Source: Brachybacterium faecium DSM 4810
Lineage (GTDB): Bacteria > Actinomycetota > Actinomycetes > Actinomycetales > Dermabacteraceae
Assembly: GCA_000023405.1 (NCBI GenBank)
Contig: CP001643.1
Span: forward strand, 3,286,001 to 3,350,000
Direction of reading: 5' to 3'
DNA: 64,000 nt
Of this stretch, positions 16,380-25,654 are shown in pieces. Position 1 is the first letter of the stretch; every line of letters starts with the position of its first letter. Both the position numbers and the translations under genes were made by a program. A model generated the notes under the pieces. That model did no database searches. It saw nothing but the letters and a program-made list of their open reading frames with translations, and was not told where the DNA came from.

Positions 16380-17222
16380 TCAGCCGATCGCGCGGTCCAG
16401 GCGCCGGGAGATGTCGGCGAGCACCTCGTCCACGGGCTGCTCGGCGAGCTCGGCCAGGAACGGCTCGACCTTGACCGGGCCGCCGTACCCCGCCGCGTGC
16501 ACCGCGCCCATGAACCCCTCGAGGTCGATCACGCCGGTGTCATAGGGGAGCCGACGGTCGAGATCCTGCTGCTCGTCACGCTCCCGGTCGGAGCGGGCGT
16601 CGTTGATGTCCACGGAGATGATCTCCGCATCGGTGAGCCCCGCGAGATCCGCCGCCCCCTCGCCCGCGGTGTACCAGTGGTAGCTGTCGAGGATGAGGCC
16701 GACGTTGCCCGCCCCGGTCTCGGCGATCAGCTCCCGCGCCTCGCGCAGCGAGTGCACGAAGGGGAACCGCTCGGTGGACCACAGGGTCTTCGGGCCGATG
16801 TACTCCAGCCCCAGCCGCAGGCCCGCATCGTCGAGGATCTCGGCGACCAGGGAGAGGCGGCCCAGGTGCAGGCGCCAGTTCTGCCGATGGTCGAGCTCCT
16901 CGTGCATGGGCCGGATCCAGGTGCCCACGCGGGTCACGCCCGCCGCGCGCAGCAGGGCGAGCGCCTCGGGCAGCTCGACCAGCGCCTCGCGGAACTCGGC
17001 GGCGGGGGCGTCCAGCCCGATGGGCAGGCCCGCCATCCCCCATTCGAGGCCCCGCTCGCGCACGGCGGCCCCGTGCTCGGCGGCCGCGGCCTCGCTCCCC
17101 AGCCCGCGCAGGTGGCCGAGATCGGGGTCGACCCCGCCGAAGCCGTGCGTCGCGGCGAGCTCGATCGCGGTGGTGTGGTCCAGGGACAGGCCGAGAGCAC
17201 CGGCCGACAGGTTCGAGAACAT
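16380..17222 (-). CDS. Sugar phosphate isomerase/epimerase-like TIM-barrel protein
   Basis: A 280-residue protein of the xylose-isomerase-like TIM-barrel superfamily. Metal-binding strand motifs are recognisable: GLEYIGPK, GLILDSYHWY, ISVDINDA and VKVEPF, which supply the expected Glu, Asp, His and Glu ligands. Substrate cannot be told from sequence; a ketose or keto-sugar acid epimerisation is likely for the group. The ATG at 17222 has no Shine-Dalgarno but has TAGGCT ending six bases upstream, as in leaderless actinobacterial messages. It is transcribed divergently from the small protein at 17396. Confidence 0.83.
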   Translation of the reverse strand: MFSNLSAGALGLSLDHTTAIELAATHGFGGVDPDLGHLRGLGSEAAAAEHGAAVRERGLEWGMAGLPIGLDAPAAEFREALVELPEALALLRAAGVTRVGTWIRPMHEELDHRQNWRLHLGRLSLVAEILDDAGLRLGLEYIGPKTLWSTERFPFVHSLREARELIAETGAGNVGLILDSYHWYTAGEGAADLAGLTDAEIISVDINDARSDRERDEQQDLDRRLPYDTGVIDLEGFMGAVHAAGYGGPVKVEPFLAELAEQPVDEVLADISRRLDRAIG

Positions 17223-17228
17223 CCGATG

Positions 17229-17234
17229 AGCCTA
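17229..17234 (-). promoter_or_regulatory. -10 box of a probably leaderless transcript
   Basis: Read on the minus strand, TAGGCT (a TANNNT-type -10) is followed by six bases and the ATG at 17222. The spacing places the transcription start at or next to the start codon. No Shine-Dalgarno sequence is present, which fits a leaderless message. Confidence 0.45.
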
Positions 17235-17395
17235 TGTGGGATCGGGGCCGTCCGGAAGGAGAACGGGGCGGCCGGGCGGGGAGCAGCACGACCCGGGCGG
17301 GCGCGGAAGAAAGGGCCGAGCGGTCGGTTCCCTCGACGGCCGCGGGGGTGCCGGGCGTACGGTGCACCCACGGAGAGCAGCGAAGGGGGCGTGCA

Positions 17396-17770
17396 GTGGC
17401 TCGTCACGGCACCCCGTACTCCTCCTTCCCGGCGCGCTGCCAGGTCCGCGGCTGCCGGGCATCACCCCAGGAGTGGTACGAGCAGGGACGGACCACGTTC
17501 GAGGTGTGCCATGAGCACGGCCTGCACCTGCGGGCCGGGGAGGCGCGCTCGGTCGACGGGGACGAGCTGCTGCTGGGCCCGGACAGCGCCCCCGCGCTGC
17601 TCGGGGTGCGGCACCTGCGCTCCGCCGCCGGGCCGCTGCTCACCCTGCGGCTGGGCCGGCACGGGGTGTGCACGCAGGAGATCACGATCCGGGACTCCCC
17701 GGGCCTGCGCACGGCGCTGCGCGTGCTGCTCGACCACGGGGAGAGCCCCGGGCCGGACCCCTCGGAGTGA
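17396..17770 (+). CDS. Small Cys/His-containing protein of unknown function
   Basis: A 124-residue protein I cannot assign to a family. The GTG at 17396 has AAGGGGG at 17383-17389 and gives the N-terminus MARHGTPYSSFPARC; longer open frame upstream lacks a ribosome site. Four residues could bind zinc: two Cys in CQVRGC (residues ~15-20) and Cys/His in CHEHGLH (~residue 38-44), an arrangement like a small zinc ribbon. The rest is hydrophilic with Leu-rich strands (LLGVRHL, LLTLRLG). No signal peptide or membrane helix. It stands alone between divergent and convergent sugar genes, so context gives little help. Confidence 0.6.
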   Translation: MARHGTPYSSFPARCQVRGCRASPQEWYEQGRTTFEVCHEHGLHLRAGEARSVDGDELLLGPDSAPALLGVRHLRSAAGPLLTLRLGRHGVCTQEITIRDSPGLRTALRVLLDHGESPGPDPSE

Positions 17771-17794
17771 CCGCGCGCAGCCCCGCGCGCTCGC

Positions 17795-19450
17795 TCACTC
17801 CCCCAGCTGCAGCTCGACGGTCGCGAAGGAGTGCGGCGGCAGGGTGATCTCGAGGCCGCCCCCGTTCTCGAGTTCGCGCACGTTCTCGAGCGGACGGGGC
17901 GCGACGGCCTCGGGCTGCTCGGGCGTGTTGTGCGCGGCGGAGCCCTCGCCGGTGAGCACCGTCGCCGTGTGCCCGGTGACGCCGCGCCCGCGCAGGTCGA
18001 GCACGAGCGTGCGCTCCTGGTCCAGGTCGAGGTTGGACAGGGACACCAGCGCCGTCTCGCCCGTGGTCGAGGCGGAGGCGGAGAGCATCGGCAGCGCGCG
18101 GCCGTCCACCTCGGCGATCTCCTCGGGCAGCAGCACGTGGGCGTCGAGCGCCCGCGCGTCCTGGTGCCCGGCGTTCATCGCGAACACGTGATACGTGGGG
18201 GTGAGCACGAGCGCGCCGGAGTCCGGATCGGTGAGGATCATCGCCTGCAGCACGTTGACGGTCTGGGCGATGTTCGCCATGAGCAGCCGGTCGGCGTGGC
18301 GGTGGAAGCCGTCGAAGTGGATGCTCGCCACGAGCGCGTCGCGCACGGTGTTCTGCTGGTACAGGAAGCCGGGGTTGGTGCCGGGCTCGACGTTCCACCA
18401 GGTGCCCCACTCGTCGAAGACCAGGCCCACCTTCCGGTGCGGGTCGTAGTGGTCCATGACGGTGCTGTGGCGGGCCACGAGCTCCTCCGCGCGGGCGGCG
18501 CGGGAGAGGGTCAGGTACCACTCGTCCTCGGAGAACTCGGTGGCGCTGCCCTTGTCCTCCCAGGACCCGGACATCGTGTAGTAGTGCAGGGAGATCGCCT
18601 GGTAGGGGCCTGCCTTGCCGTCGCGGCCCTCGAGGTTCGTGGCGGCCCGCATGAGCGCCTCGGTCCAGCCGAAGTCGTCGATGTTGGCGCCGGCGGCGAT
18701 GCGGGTGACCTCGTTGCCGCCGTGGTCGCGCACATAGGTGGAGTACTGGCGGGCCAGCGCCGCGTAGTCCTCGGCGCGCATGTTGCCGCCGCAGCCCCAG
18801 GCCTCGTTGCCGATGCCGAAGTAGGGCACCGTCCACGGCTCGTCGCGGCCGTTGGCGCGGCGCAGGGACGCCATCGGCGAGTCGTCGGCGCGGGTGAGGT
18901 ACTCGATCCAGTCGCTCATCTCCGCGACCGTGCCGGAGCCGACGTTCCCGTTGACGTACGCCTCGGTGTCCAGCAGCTCCACGAGGTCCATGAACTCGTG
19001 GGTGCCGAAGGAGTTGTCCTCGACGATGTCGCCCCAGTGGGAGTTGACCATGCGGGGCCGCTCCTCGCGCGGGCCGATGCCGTCGCGCCAGTGGTAGTCG
19101 TCGGCGAAGCAGCCGCCGGGCCAGCGCAGGTTCGGGATCTGCAGCGCGCGCAGCGCCTCGACCACGTCATCGCGGATGCCGCGCGTGTTCGGGATCTGGG
19201 AGTCCTCGCCCACGTAGAAGCCGCCGTAGATGCAGCGGCCCAGGTGCTCGGCGAAATGGCCGTAGAGGTGCCGGCTGATGGTGGCGCCGGGCAGGTCGAG
19301 GTCGATCACCACACGGGCCGGGCCGTCGGTGGGGGCGGCCGACGGGCCGGTGGAGCCGGAGGCGCGGGAGCCGGTCTGCGTCGCGCTCAGCGCGGAGACG
19401 AGGCCGGAGGTCAGGGAGCGGGAAGACTCGGTCACAGGGTTCTCGGTCAC
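17795..19450 (-). CDS. Alpha-L-arabinofuranosidase, GH51 (first paralogue)
   Basis: A 551-residue GH51 enzyme releasing L-arabinose from arabinan or arabino-oligosaccharides. The (beta/alpha)8 barrel shows the acid/base Glu in GIGNEAWG (around residue 214) and the nucleophile Glu in DEWGTWW (around residue 345). Typical early motifs are [15 protein letters not shown] and [14 protein letters not shown]-terminal beta-sandwich ends in [10 protein letters not shown]. The GTG at 19450 is preferred because GAGGAGA lies just upstream. It carries a ~45-residue Ser/Thr-rich N-terminal extension that is not a clear signal peptide. It follows the second GH51 gene by 28 bases, so both share the operator-bearing promoter near 21.1 kb. 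Confidence 0.93.
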   Translation of the reverse strand: MTENPVTESSRSLTSGLVSALSATQTGSRASGSTGPSAAPTDGPARVVIDLDLPGATISRHLYGHFAEHLGRCIYGGFYVGEDSQIPNTRGIRDDVVEALRALQIPNLRWPGGCFADDYHWRDGIGPREERPRMVNSHWGDIVEDNSFGTHEFMDLVELLDTEAYVNGNVGSGTVAEMSDWIEYLTRADDSPMASLRRANGRDEPWTVPYFGIGNEAWGCGGNMRAEDYAALARQYSTYVRDHGGNEVTRIAAGANIDDFGWTEALMRAATNLEGRDGKAGPYQAISLHYYTMSGSWEDKGSATEFSEDEWYLTLSRAARAEELVARHSTVMDHYDPHRKVGLVFDEWGTWWNVEPGTNPGFLYQQNTVRDALVASIHFDGFHRHADRLLMANIAQTVNVLQAMILTDPDSGALVLTPTYHVFAMNAGHQDARALDAHVLLPEEIAEVDGRALPMLSASASTTGETALVSLSNLDLDQERTLVLDLRGRGVTGHTATVLTGEGSAAHNTPEQPEAVAPRPLENVRELENGGGLEITLPPHSFATVELQLGE

Positions 19451-19478
19451 GGGGTTCTCCTCAGAAGACGGGGACGGG

Positions 19479-20999
19479 TCAGGCCGCGCGGCGGGCCAGG
19501 CGCACGAGCGACCAGGAGATCGCCGGCAGCGCGCCGGTGAGGCGGCCGGCCTCGAGGCGCAGCGAGTCGTTCGCCTGCGGGACGACCGTCTCCGGGGCGT
19601 CCTTCGTGTTGGCGGCGTAGGGGTCCTCGTGGTGGAGGGTGAGCGCCTCGACCAGCTCGAGCTCGCCGAAGGAGGCGAGGTCCGCGTCGAGGGCGAGCTC
19701 CTCCTGGTTGCTGCGGTTGACCACGAAGACGGCCAGCTCGCCCGCCTCCTCGTCCCAGGTCGCGACCGCGTCGGCCGCGGAGCTGGTGCCGAAGCGGGCG
19801 TTGTCGAAGGTCGGCGCATCCAGCCGCACGTCGAGCACCTCGCCGCGGGCGTGGCGCGAGGTGAGCGCGAAGGGGTGGAAGGTGGTCTGCTTCCAGCTCG
19901 CGCCGCCGGGCTCGGTCATGATCGGGGCGATCACGTTGACCAGCTGGGCGAGGGAGGCGGAGGCGACGCGGTCGCTGTGGCGCAGCAGGGAGATCAGCAG
20001 GTTGCCGAAGACCACCGCGTCCTGGGCGCTGTAGACGTCCTCGAGCAGCACCGGCGCGACGGGCCAGTCGTCGCCGCTCGGCGGGCGGGACTCGGCGCGG
20101 TGCTGGTACCAGACGTTCCACTCGTCGAAGCTGATCATGATGCGCTTGTCCTTCTTGAGCTTCGCGCGCACGTGATCGGCGGTGGCCACGACCGAGTCGA
20201 TGAAGTGGTCCATGTCGTCGGCGGAGGCGAGGAAGGAGGCCTGGTCGTCGTCCCGCTCCGCGTAGTAGGCGTGGGCGGAGATCATGTCCACGAAGTCGTA
20301 GGAGTCGGTGAGGACCGTGTTCTCCCAGGCGCCGAAGGTCTCCATCGAGGAGTTCGAGGAGCCGCAGGCGACGAGCTCGAGGTCCGGGTCCTCCTGGCGC
20401 ATCGCGCGGGCGGTCTCGGTGGCCAGCCGCGCGTACTCCTCGGCGGTCTTGTGGCCCGTCTGCCAGGGGCCGTCCATCTCGTTGCCCAGGCACCACATGC
20501 GGATGCCGTGGGGCTCGGGGTTCCCGTTCGCGGCGCGCTCGTCGGCCAGGGCGATGCCCTGCGGGGCGTTGGCGTACTGGAGCACGTCCAGCGCCTCCTC
20601 GATGCCGCGGGTGCCGAGGTTGACGGCGTACATCGGCTCGACCTCGGCCTTGCGGGCCCAGGCCATGAACTCGTCCAGGCCCACGGTGTTCGGTTCCGTG
20701 GAGTGCCAGGCGAGGTCGTGGCGCGCGGGGCGGTCCTCGACCGGGCCGATGCCGTCCTCCCAGCGGTAGCCGGAGACGAAGTTGCCGCCGGGGTAGCGCA
20801 CGGAGCTGACGCCGAGCTCGCGGGTGAGGGCGAGGACGTCGCTGCGGAAGCCGTCCTCGTCGGCCGCGGGGTGATCCGGCTCGTAGATGCCGGTGTAGAC
20901 GCAGCGGCCGAGGTGCTCGACGAAGGCGCCGAAGGTGCGGCGGCGCACGGGGGCGACGCGGAAGGCGGGGTTCAGGGTGAGGGTGACCTGCGATGACAT
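19479..20999 (-). CDS. Alpha-L-arabinofuranosidase, GH51 (second paralogue)
   Basis: A 506-residue GH51 enzyme of the common intracellular AbfA size. [19 protein letters not shown] and [12 protein letters not shown] are at the start of the barrel; acid/base Glu in [10 protein letters not shown] (around residue 171) and nucleophile in FDEWNVWY (around 293). No signal peptide. The ATG at 20999 has AAAGG about ten bases upstream. It is the first gene of the two-gene arabinofuranosidase operon, transcribed divergently from the LacI gene at 21194. The sequence differs clearly from its neighbour, so the two enzymes may split linkage types (1,5 versus 1,3/1,2), which is inference. Confidence 0.95.
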   Translation of the reverse strand: MSSQVTLTLNPAFRVAPVRRRTFGAFVEHLGRCVYTGIYEPDHPAADEDGFRSDVLALTRELGVSSVRYPGGNFVSGYRWEDGIGPVEDRPARHDLAWHSTEPNTVGLDEFMAWARKAEVEPMYAVNLGTRGIEEALDVLQYANAPQGIALADERAANGNPEPHGIRMWCLGNEMDGPWQTGHKTAEEYARLATETARAMRQEDPDLELVACGSSNSSMETFGAWENTVLTDSYDFVDMISAHAYYAERDDDQASFLASADDMDHFIDSVVATADHVRAKLKKDKRIMISFDEWNVWYQHRAESRPPSGDDWPVAPVLLEDVYSAQDAVVFGNLLISLLRHSDRVASASLAQLVNVIAPIMTEPGGASWKQTTFHPFALTSRHARGEVLDVRLDAPTFDNARFGTSSAADAVATWDEEAGELAVFVVNRSNQEELALDADLASFGELELVEALTLHHEDPYAANTKDAPETVVPQANDSLRLEAGRLTGALPAISWSLVRLARRAA

Positions 21000-21085
21000 C
21001 GAGTTCGAGCCTTTCAACGGCACTGGTGGCGGGCGATGACGAAGGATCGGAGGACTCGGGGACCGCTGCTGGCCCCGAACCCGAT

Positions 21086-21099
21086 TTGCAACGTTGTAT
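21086..21099. promoter_or_regulatory. LacI-type operator, TTACAACGYTGTAA family (arabinofuranosidase promoter)
   Basis: TTGCAACGTTGTAT, with the perfect core CAACGTTG, lies between the divergent GH51 operon and the LacI gene. It matches sites at 22420, 34090 and 37730, so one regulator (or two paralogues) may control all four. Confidence 0.65.
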
Positions 21100-21181
21100 G
21101 AAACCCAATCATGCCCGCTCGCCACCGTCAAGCGCACCAGGGCCCGCAGCCGGCCGGGGGCGCGGTGCGAGGGGCGGATGA

Positions 21182-21187
21182 GATAAT
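21182..21187 (+). promoter_or_regulatory. -10 box of a probably leaderless LacI transcript
   Basis: GATAAT is followed by six bases and the ATG at 21194. No Shine-Dalgarno is present, so transcription probably begins at the start codon itself. No good -35 match is visible. Confidence 0.55.
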
Positions 21188-21193
21188 CCCGCC

Positions 21194-22267
21194 ATGGCCT
21201 CAGAATCCCCTCGCCGCCGGCGTCCGCCCGGGCTGCGCGACGTCGCCGAGCTCGCAGGGGTGTCCATGAAGACGGTCTCCAACGTGGTGCACGGCTACGC
21301 CCGGGTGCGGCCGGAGACCCGCGAGCGCGTGCAGGCGGCGATCGACCGGACCGGCTATCGCCCGCAGCTGGCGGCGCAGCAGCTGCGCACCGGCACCAGC
21401 GGCATCGTCACCCTCGCCGTCCCCTCCCTGACCTTCAGCTACTTCTCCGACATCGCGCAGCACTTCATCGATCAGGCCCAGGAGCGGGGCCGCACGGTGG
21501 TCCTGCACAGCACCTCCGCCGGGCGCGAGCAGGAGGTCGAGGTGCTCGAGGGCTTCAAGCGGCGCCTGGGCGACGGGGTCATCTTCAACCCCCTGCTGCT
21601 GGAGGAGCAGTACTTCAGCACCAAGGAGGAGCTCCCCCAGCCCACCGTGCTGATCGGCGAGCACGTCCCGGACCGGGACCTGCCGGCCGGCTCGGACTAC
21701 GTGCGGATCGACAACACCCGCGCCACCGCCGACGCCACCGATCACCTGCTGGCCACCGGGCGGCGCGCCTTCGCCTTCATCGGCGCCCTGCCCACCGACC
21801 CGACGGTGCACCCGCACGGCTCGGCGCCGCTGCGGATCGACGGCTTCCGCCAGTCGTTGACCCGGCACGGCATGAACCCCGATCGCGCCCCGCTGCAGCA
21901 GGTCGACAACTGGCACCGCCACGACGGGCGCAGCGCCGCGCACGTGCTGCTCGACGAGCACCCGGACGTCGACGCGATCGTGTGCGCGAACGACGAGCTC
22001 GCCCTCGGCGTGCTGGCCGGCCTGCGCGAACGCGGCCGGCGCGTGCCGCAGGACGTCGGCGTGGTGGGCTACGACGACTCCCCCGAGGCGCCGTACTCCT
22101 TCCCGCCGCTGACCACCATCAGCCCGGACAAGACCTTCCTCGCCCGCATCGCCCTGGACATGCTCATCGAGCGCATCGACGGTTACGACGGGCCGCCGCG
22201 CATCGTCACCGCCCCGCATCAGCTCGTGGCGCGCGAGTCCTCCCGCGCCGCGACGCTCGACGCCTGA
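21194..22267 (+). CDS. LacI-family transcriptional regulator (arabinan regulon candidate A)
   Basis: A 357-residue LacI repressor-type protein: helix-turn-helix at residues ~13-35 ([19 protein letters not shown]) and hinge helix around LAAQQLRTG. The periplasmic-binding-protein-like effector core ends with VGYDDSPEAPYS and [10 protein letters not shown]. It is closely similar to the regulator at 26443, including the unusual core segment SYFSDIAQHFIDQAQ versus [15 protein letters not shown]. It is divergent from the GH51 operon and flanks the transporter at 22510-25650 on the other side from its paralogue. A role on the TTACAACGYTGTAA sites is inferred from position; the inducer is probably an arabino-oligosaccharide. 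Confidence 0.92.
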   Translation: MASESPRRRRPPGLRDVAELAGVSMKTVSNVVHGYARVRPETRERVQAAIDRTGYRPQLAAQQLRTGTSGIVTLAVPSLTFSYFSDIAQHFIDQAQERGRTVVLHSTSAGREQEVEVLEGFKRRLGDGVIFNPLLLEEQYFSTKEELPQPTVLIGEHVPDRDLPAGSDYVRIDNTRATADATDHLLATGRRAFAFIGALPTDPTVHPHGSAPLRIDGFRQSLTRHGMNPDRAPLQQVDNWHRHDGRSAAHVLLDEHPDVDAIVCANDELALGVLAGLRERGRRVPQDVGVVGYDDSPEAPYSFPPLTTISPDKTFLARIALDMLIERIDGYDGPPRIVTAPHQLVARESSRAATLDA

Positions 22268-22406
22268 GCCGCCCGCACCGCCAGAGCCGCCCGCGCTTCC
22301 CGAGCCGTCCGAGCCGCCCGGGCCGCCGCGGGTTCATCCGCGCTGGTCCCGGCACCGCCGACCGCTCCTTGGCCCGCGGCGACCCCGCCCCCGCCGCGCC
22401 GACCCC

Positions 22407-22434
22407 TTGCTTTTCCGTTTTACAACGCTGTAAT
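22407..22434 (+). promoter_or_regulatory. Promoter with overlapping operator (CUT1 transporter at 22.5 kb)
   Basis: TTGCTT (22407-22412) and TGTAAT (22429-22434) are separated by 16 bases and form a plausible promoter. The near-perfect palindrome TTACAACGCTGTAA at 22420-22433 fills the spacer and covers the -10 box, a layout that allows repression by blocking polymerase. The same layout occurs at 34.1 kb on the other strand. Confidence 0.65.
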
Positions 22435-22509
22435 GTCAGCGCCGGCTCGTCCGCTCAGTGCAGAACAGGACGGCCACGTGCAGATTTCCCTCCCGCAGGA
22501 CGGAACACC

Positions 22510-23841
22510 ATGAAACGACGCAGTTTCCTCGCGGCCTCCGCCGCTGCAGCCGGGCTCGCCGCCTCCGGGTGCGGCAACCTCGCCACCTCGGACCCCGACA
22601 CACTCACCTTCATGTTCCGCGGCGGCGTCGCGGAACGCGAGGCATACAACCAGGCCATCGCCGAATTCGAACGACAGAACGACGTCACGGTCAACGTGAT
22701 CGTCACCGATCCCGACCAGTACGCCACCAAGCTCCAGGCCGCGATCCTGGGCCGGAAGACCCCGGACGTCTTCTACTTCGACTCCGGCACGCTCAAGCCC
22801 TACGTGATCAACGATGTACTCGCCGACCTCACGCCCCATCTCGAGGGCGCCGGAACCGCCGTGGACGAGATCTGGCCGCTGGGCACCGACCTGTACCGCT
22901 ACGACGGCACCACCCAGGGCGAGGGCCCCCTCTACGGGCTGCCCAAGGATCTGGGCCCCTTCTCCTTCGGCTACAACCGCACCATGTTCGAGGAGGCCGG
23001 GATCCCCCTGCCGGACCCCGAGGTGCCCTACAGCTGGGAGGAGTTCGTCGACGTCTGCAGCGAGCTCACCCGCGACCTCGACGACGACGGCGCCCTGGAC
23101 CAGTGGGGCACGGGGCTCAACGTCACCTGGAACCTCCAGCCCCTGGTGTGGTCCCACGGCGCGGACTGGTCCGATCCGGACGCACGGACCGTCACCGTGG
23201 ACACCCCCGAGTTCGCCGAGGCGCTGCAGTTCTTCGCCGACCTGCAGAACGTCCACCAGGTGACCCCCTCGATCGCCGAGTCGCAGACGATGGACACCTA
23301 CCAGCGCTGGATGCGCGGCCAGATCGCCTTCTTCCCGGTCGCGCCCTGGGACCTGTCCACCTACCGCGACCTCGACTTCGACTGGGACCTGATCCCCTAC
23401 CCCGTCGGCTCCACCGGGCAGACCGCCAGCTGGATCGGATCGCTGGGGATCGGGGTCGCCCAGAGCTCGGCCAACCCCGAGATGGCCACCCGCCTGGCGG
23501 CCCACCTCTCCGCCGACCCCGACACGCAGGAGCTGCTGGTCGAGGCCGGGATCCAGATCCCCAACATCCGCTCCACCGCCCACGAGTGGGCGGAGGACGA
23601 CAGCTACATGCCCGTCAACAAGGCCGAGATGATCCAGATCGTCGAGGACTACGGACGGCCGCTGCCCGGCTACAACACCTACACCGCCGAGTGGTACACG
23701 GAGTTCTTCACCAACATCCAGCCGGTCCTCGACGGCGACCAGACCGCCGCCGAGTACGTCGCCTGGGTCCAGCCGCGGATGCAGAAGATGCTCGACGCCG
23801 CGAACCGCCAGGAGCAGATCGACAAGGGGGAATACCGATGA
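22510..23841 (+). CDS. Sugar ABC transporter solute-binding lipoprotein (CUT1)
   Basis: A 443-residue binding protein with a lipoprotein signal: MKRRSF start and Cys21 after LAASG. The mature part begins with DTLTFMFRGG and contains the usual alternating domains of family 1 binding proteins. AGGACGGA precedes the ATG at 22510. Its stop overlaps the first permease gene (ATGA). The promoter carries a TTACAACGYTGTAA-type operator, and the gene lies between the two similar LacI regulators next to two GH51 enzymes. An arabino-oligosaccharide ligand is therefore likely, though not proved by sequence. Confidence 0.93.
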   Translation: MKRRSFLAASAAAAGLAASGCGNLATSDPDTLTFMFRGGVAEREAYNQAIAEFERQNDVTVNVIVTDPDQYATKLQAAILGRKTPDVFYFDSGTLKPYVINDVLADLTPHLEGAGTAVDEIWPLGTDLYRYDGTTQGEGPLYGLPKDLGPFSFGYNRTMFEEAGIPLPDPEVPYSWEEFVDVCSELTRDLDDDGALDQWGTGLNVTWNLQPLVWSHGADWSDPDARTVTVDTPEFAEALQFFADLQNVHQVTPSIAESQTMDTYQRWMRGQIAFFPVAPWDLSTYRDLDFDWDLIPYPVGSTGQTASWIGSLGIGVAQSSANPEMATRLAAHLSADPDTQELLVEAGIQIPNIRSTAHEWAEDDSYMPVNKAEMIQIVEDYGRPLPGYNTYTAEWYTEFFTNIQPVLDGDQTAAEYVAWVQPRMQKMLDAANRQEQIDKGEYR

Positions 23842-24803
23842 GCACCCTCGAGACCCAGGTGCCGCGCACCCGCCGTCCCGGCCCGACCGGCCCGGCCCCC
23901 GTCGGCCGCCGGGGCGGCACCACCACGGCGCTGCACCGCAGCGAACGCCGCTGGGCGGCGCTGTTCATCACCCCGGTGACCCTCGGCTTCGCCCTCTTCG
24001 CGGTGCTGCCGTTCGTGTTCTCGCTGTACACCGCGTTCACCAACTGGAACGGGCTGAGCGCCCCCACCTTCACCGGTCTGGAGAACATCCGGCTGATGAT
24101 GGCCGACGGGTACTTCTGGCAGTCGCTGTGGAACACCCTCTTCCTCATGATCGGCATCCCGATCGGGCTGTCGATCTCCCTGGTGCTCGCCCTGGCGATG
24201 AACCGCAGGATGGCCGGCCGCTCCCTGTTCCGCGTCATCTACTACCTGCCGGTGGTGACCTCTCTGGCCGCCGTCTCGATCCTGTGGCAGTGGGCCTTCA
24301 ACGGCGACTTCGGGCTCATCAACCAGGGCCTGGCGATCGTCGGCATCGAGGGGCCGAACTGGCTCATGGAGGCCGCGACCTCGAAGCCCGCGCTGGTGCT
24401 GATGATGGTGTGGAAGGGGCTGGGCTTCTCGATGCTGCTCTACCTCGCCGCGCTGCAGTCCGTGCCCCGCTCGCTGTACGAGGCGGCCGAGCTCGACGGG
24501 GCCGGCTCCCTGTCCACCTTCCGCCACATCACCCTGCCGATGCTGCGCCCGGTCACCTTCTTCCTGGTGGTCACCAACATCATCGGCGGCTCGCAGGTGT
24601 TCACGGAGGTCAACATCATGACCCCCACCGGTGGCCCGGAATTCTCGACCGCCACCATCGTCTGGTACATCTGGCAGAAGGGCTTCCAGAACCTTCAGCT
24701 GGGGTACGCGACCGCGATGAGCCTCGCGCTCGGGCTCATCGTCTTCGTCATCACGCTCATCCAGTTCCGGATGAACGCCCGCACCTCCTTCTCGGTGGAG
24801 TGA
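23838..24803 (+). CDS. Sugar ABC transporter permease (CUT1, MalF-like)
   Basis: A 321-residue membrane permease with about six helices after a basic Pro/Gly-rich cytoplasmic N-terminus (residues 1-35). LFITPVTLGFALFAVLPFVFSLY marks the first helix, and EAAELDGAGSLSTFRHITLP is the ATPase-contact loop. The start overlaps the binding-protein stop, with AAGGGGGA as ribosome site. It forms a heterodimer with the permease starting at 24808. No ATPase is encoded alongside. Confidence 0.94.
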   Translation: MSTLETQVPRTRRPGPTGPAPVGRRGGTTTALHRSERRWAALFITPVTLGFALFAVLPFVFSLYTAFTNWNGLSAPTFTGLENIRLMMADGYFWQSLWNTLFLMIGIPIGLSISLVLALAMNRRMAGRSLFRVIYYLPVVTSLAAVSILWQWAFNGDFGLINQGLAIVGIEGPNWLMEAATSKPALVLMMVWKGLGFSMLLYLAALQSVPRSLYEAAELDGAGSLSTFRHITLPMLRPVTFFLVVTNIIGGSQVFTEVNIMTPTGGPEFSTATIVWYIWQKGFQNLQLGYATAMSLALGLIVFVITLIQFRMNARTSFSVE

Positions 24804-24807
24804 AGCC

Positions 24808-25650
24808 ATGAACCGTCACCACTCGTACCGCCTGGTCAACATCCTCGTGATCGTCCTGCTGAGCCTCGGCTCGGTGCTCATGCTCGCCCCGCTGCTGTGG
24901 ATGCTCTCCACGTCGCTGAAGACGATGGACGGGGTCTTCGAGCTGCCGCCCCAGTGGATCCCCGACCCGTTCGTCTGGGAGAACTACCTGCGCATCTGGG
25001 AGGCCGGGCCGCTGCTGTCGGGCATCCGCAACAGCGTGATCGTCTCGCTCACGGTCACCGTGATCGGCACCCTCACCTCGTCGATGGCCGCCTTCGCGTT
25101 CTCGAAGATGCGCCTGCCCGGCAAGAACGGGATCTTCCTGGCGATCCTGGGCGGGATGATGATCCCGTTCCCGGCGCTGATGATCCCCACCTTCATGATC
25201 TTCGCGCAGATCGGCTGGGTGGACACCCTGCTGCCGCTCATCGTGCCGGGCCTGCTGGGGAACATCATGATGGTGTTCTTCCTGCGCCAGTACCTGCACA
25301 ACGTGCCCGATTCGCTGGTGGAGGCCTCCCTCATCGACGGGGCGACCTATCCGCAGATCTTCTGGAAGATCCTCTTCCCGCTGATCCGCCCGGCGATCGC
25401 CGCGCAGTTCATCCTGTGGTTCATGGCCGTGTGGAACGACTACCTCGGCCCGATCATCTATCTGAACTCGGAGAACGTGCAGACCCTCCAGCTGGTGATC
25501 GCGAACTTCAACGCCACCTACGCGATCCAGACCGACTACCCGCTGATCATGGCGGCCTCGCTGGTGGCGCTGCTGCCGGTGCTGGTGGTCTTCCTGATCT
25601 TCCAGCGGCAGATCATCGAGTCGATCGCCCTGACCGGATCGAAGGGCTGA
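24808..25650 (+). CDS. Sugar ABC transporter permease (CUT1, MalG-like)
   Basis: The second permease of this transporter, 280 residues with about six helices. The contact loop reads EASLIDGATYPQIFWKILFP, and the C-terminal IIESIALTGSKG is the classic MalG-like ending. It starts four bases after the stop of the first permease and is followed four bases later by the YesL-like gene. Likely an arabino-oligosaccharide importer by context. Confidence 0.94.
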   Translation: MNRHHSYRLVNILVIVLLSLGSVLMLAPLLWMLSTSLKTMDGVFELPPQWIPDPFVWENYLRIWEAGPLLSGIRNSVIVSLTVTVIGTLTSSMAAFAFSKMRLPGKNGIFLAILGGMMIPFPALMIPTFMIFAQIGWVDTLLPLIVPGLLGNIMMVFFLRQYLHNVPDSLVEASLIDGATYPQIFWKILFPLIRPAIAAQFILWFMAVWNDYLGPIIYLNSENVQTLQLVIANFNATYAIQTDYPLIMAASLVALLPVLVVFLIFQRQIIESIALTGSKG

Positions 25651-25654
25651 GCCG

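Noticed and set aside
22268-22340. Repeated GAGCCGCCCG motifs after the LacI gene at 21194
   Set aside because: Degenerate low-complexity sequence without symmetry or constant spacing; no function can be supported.
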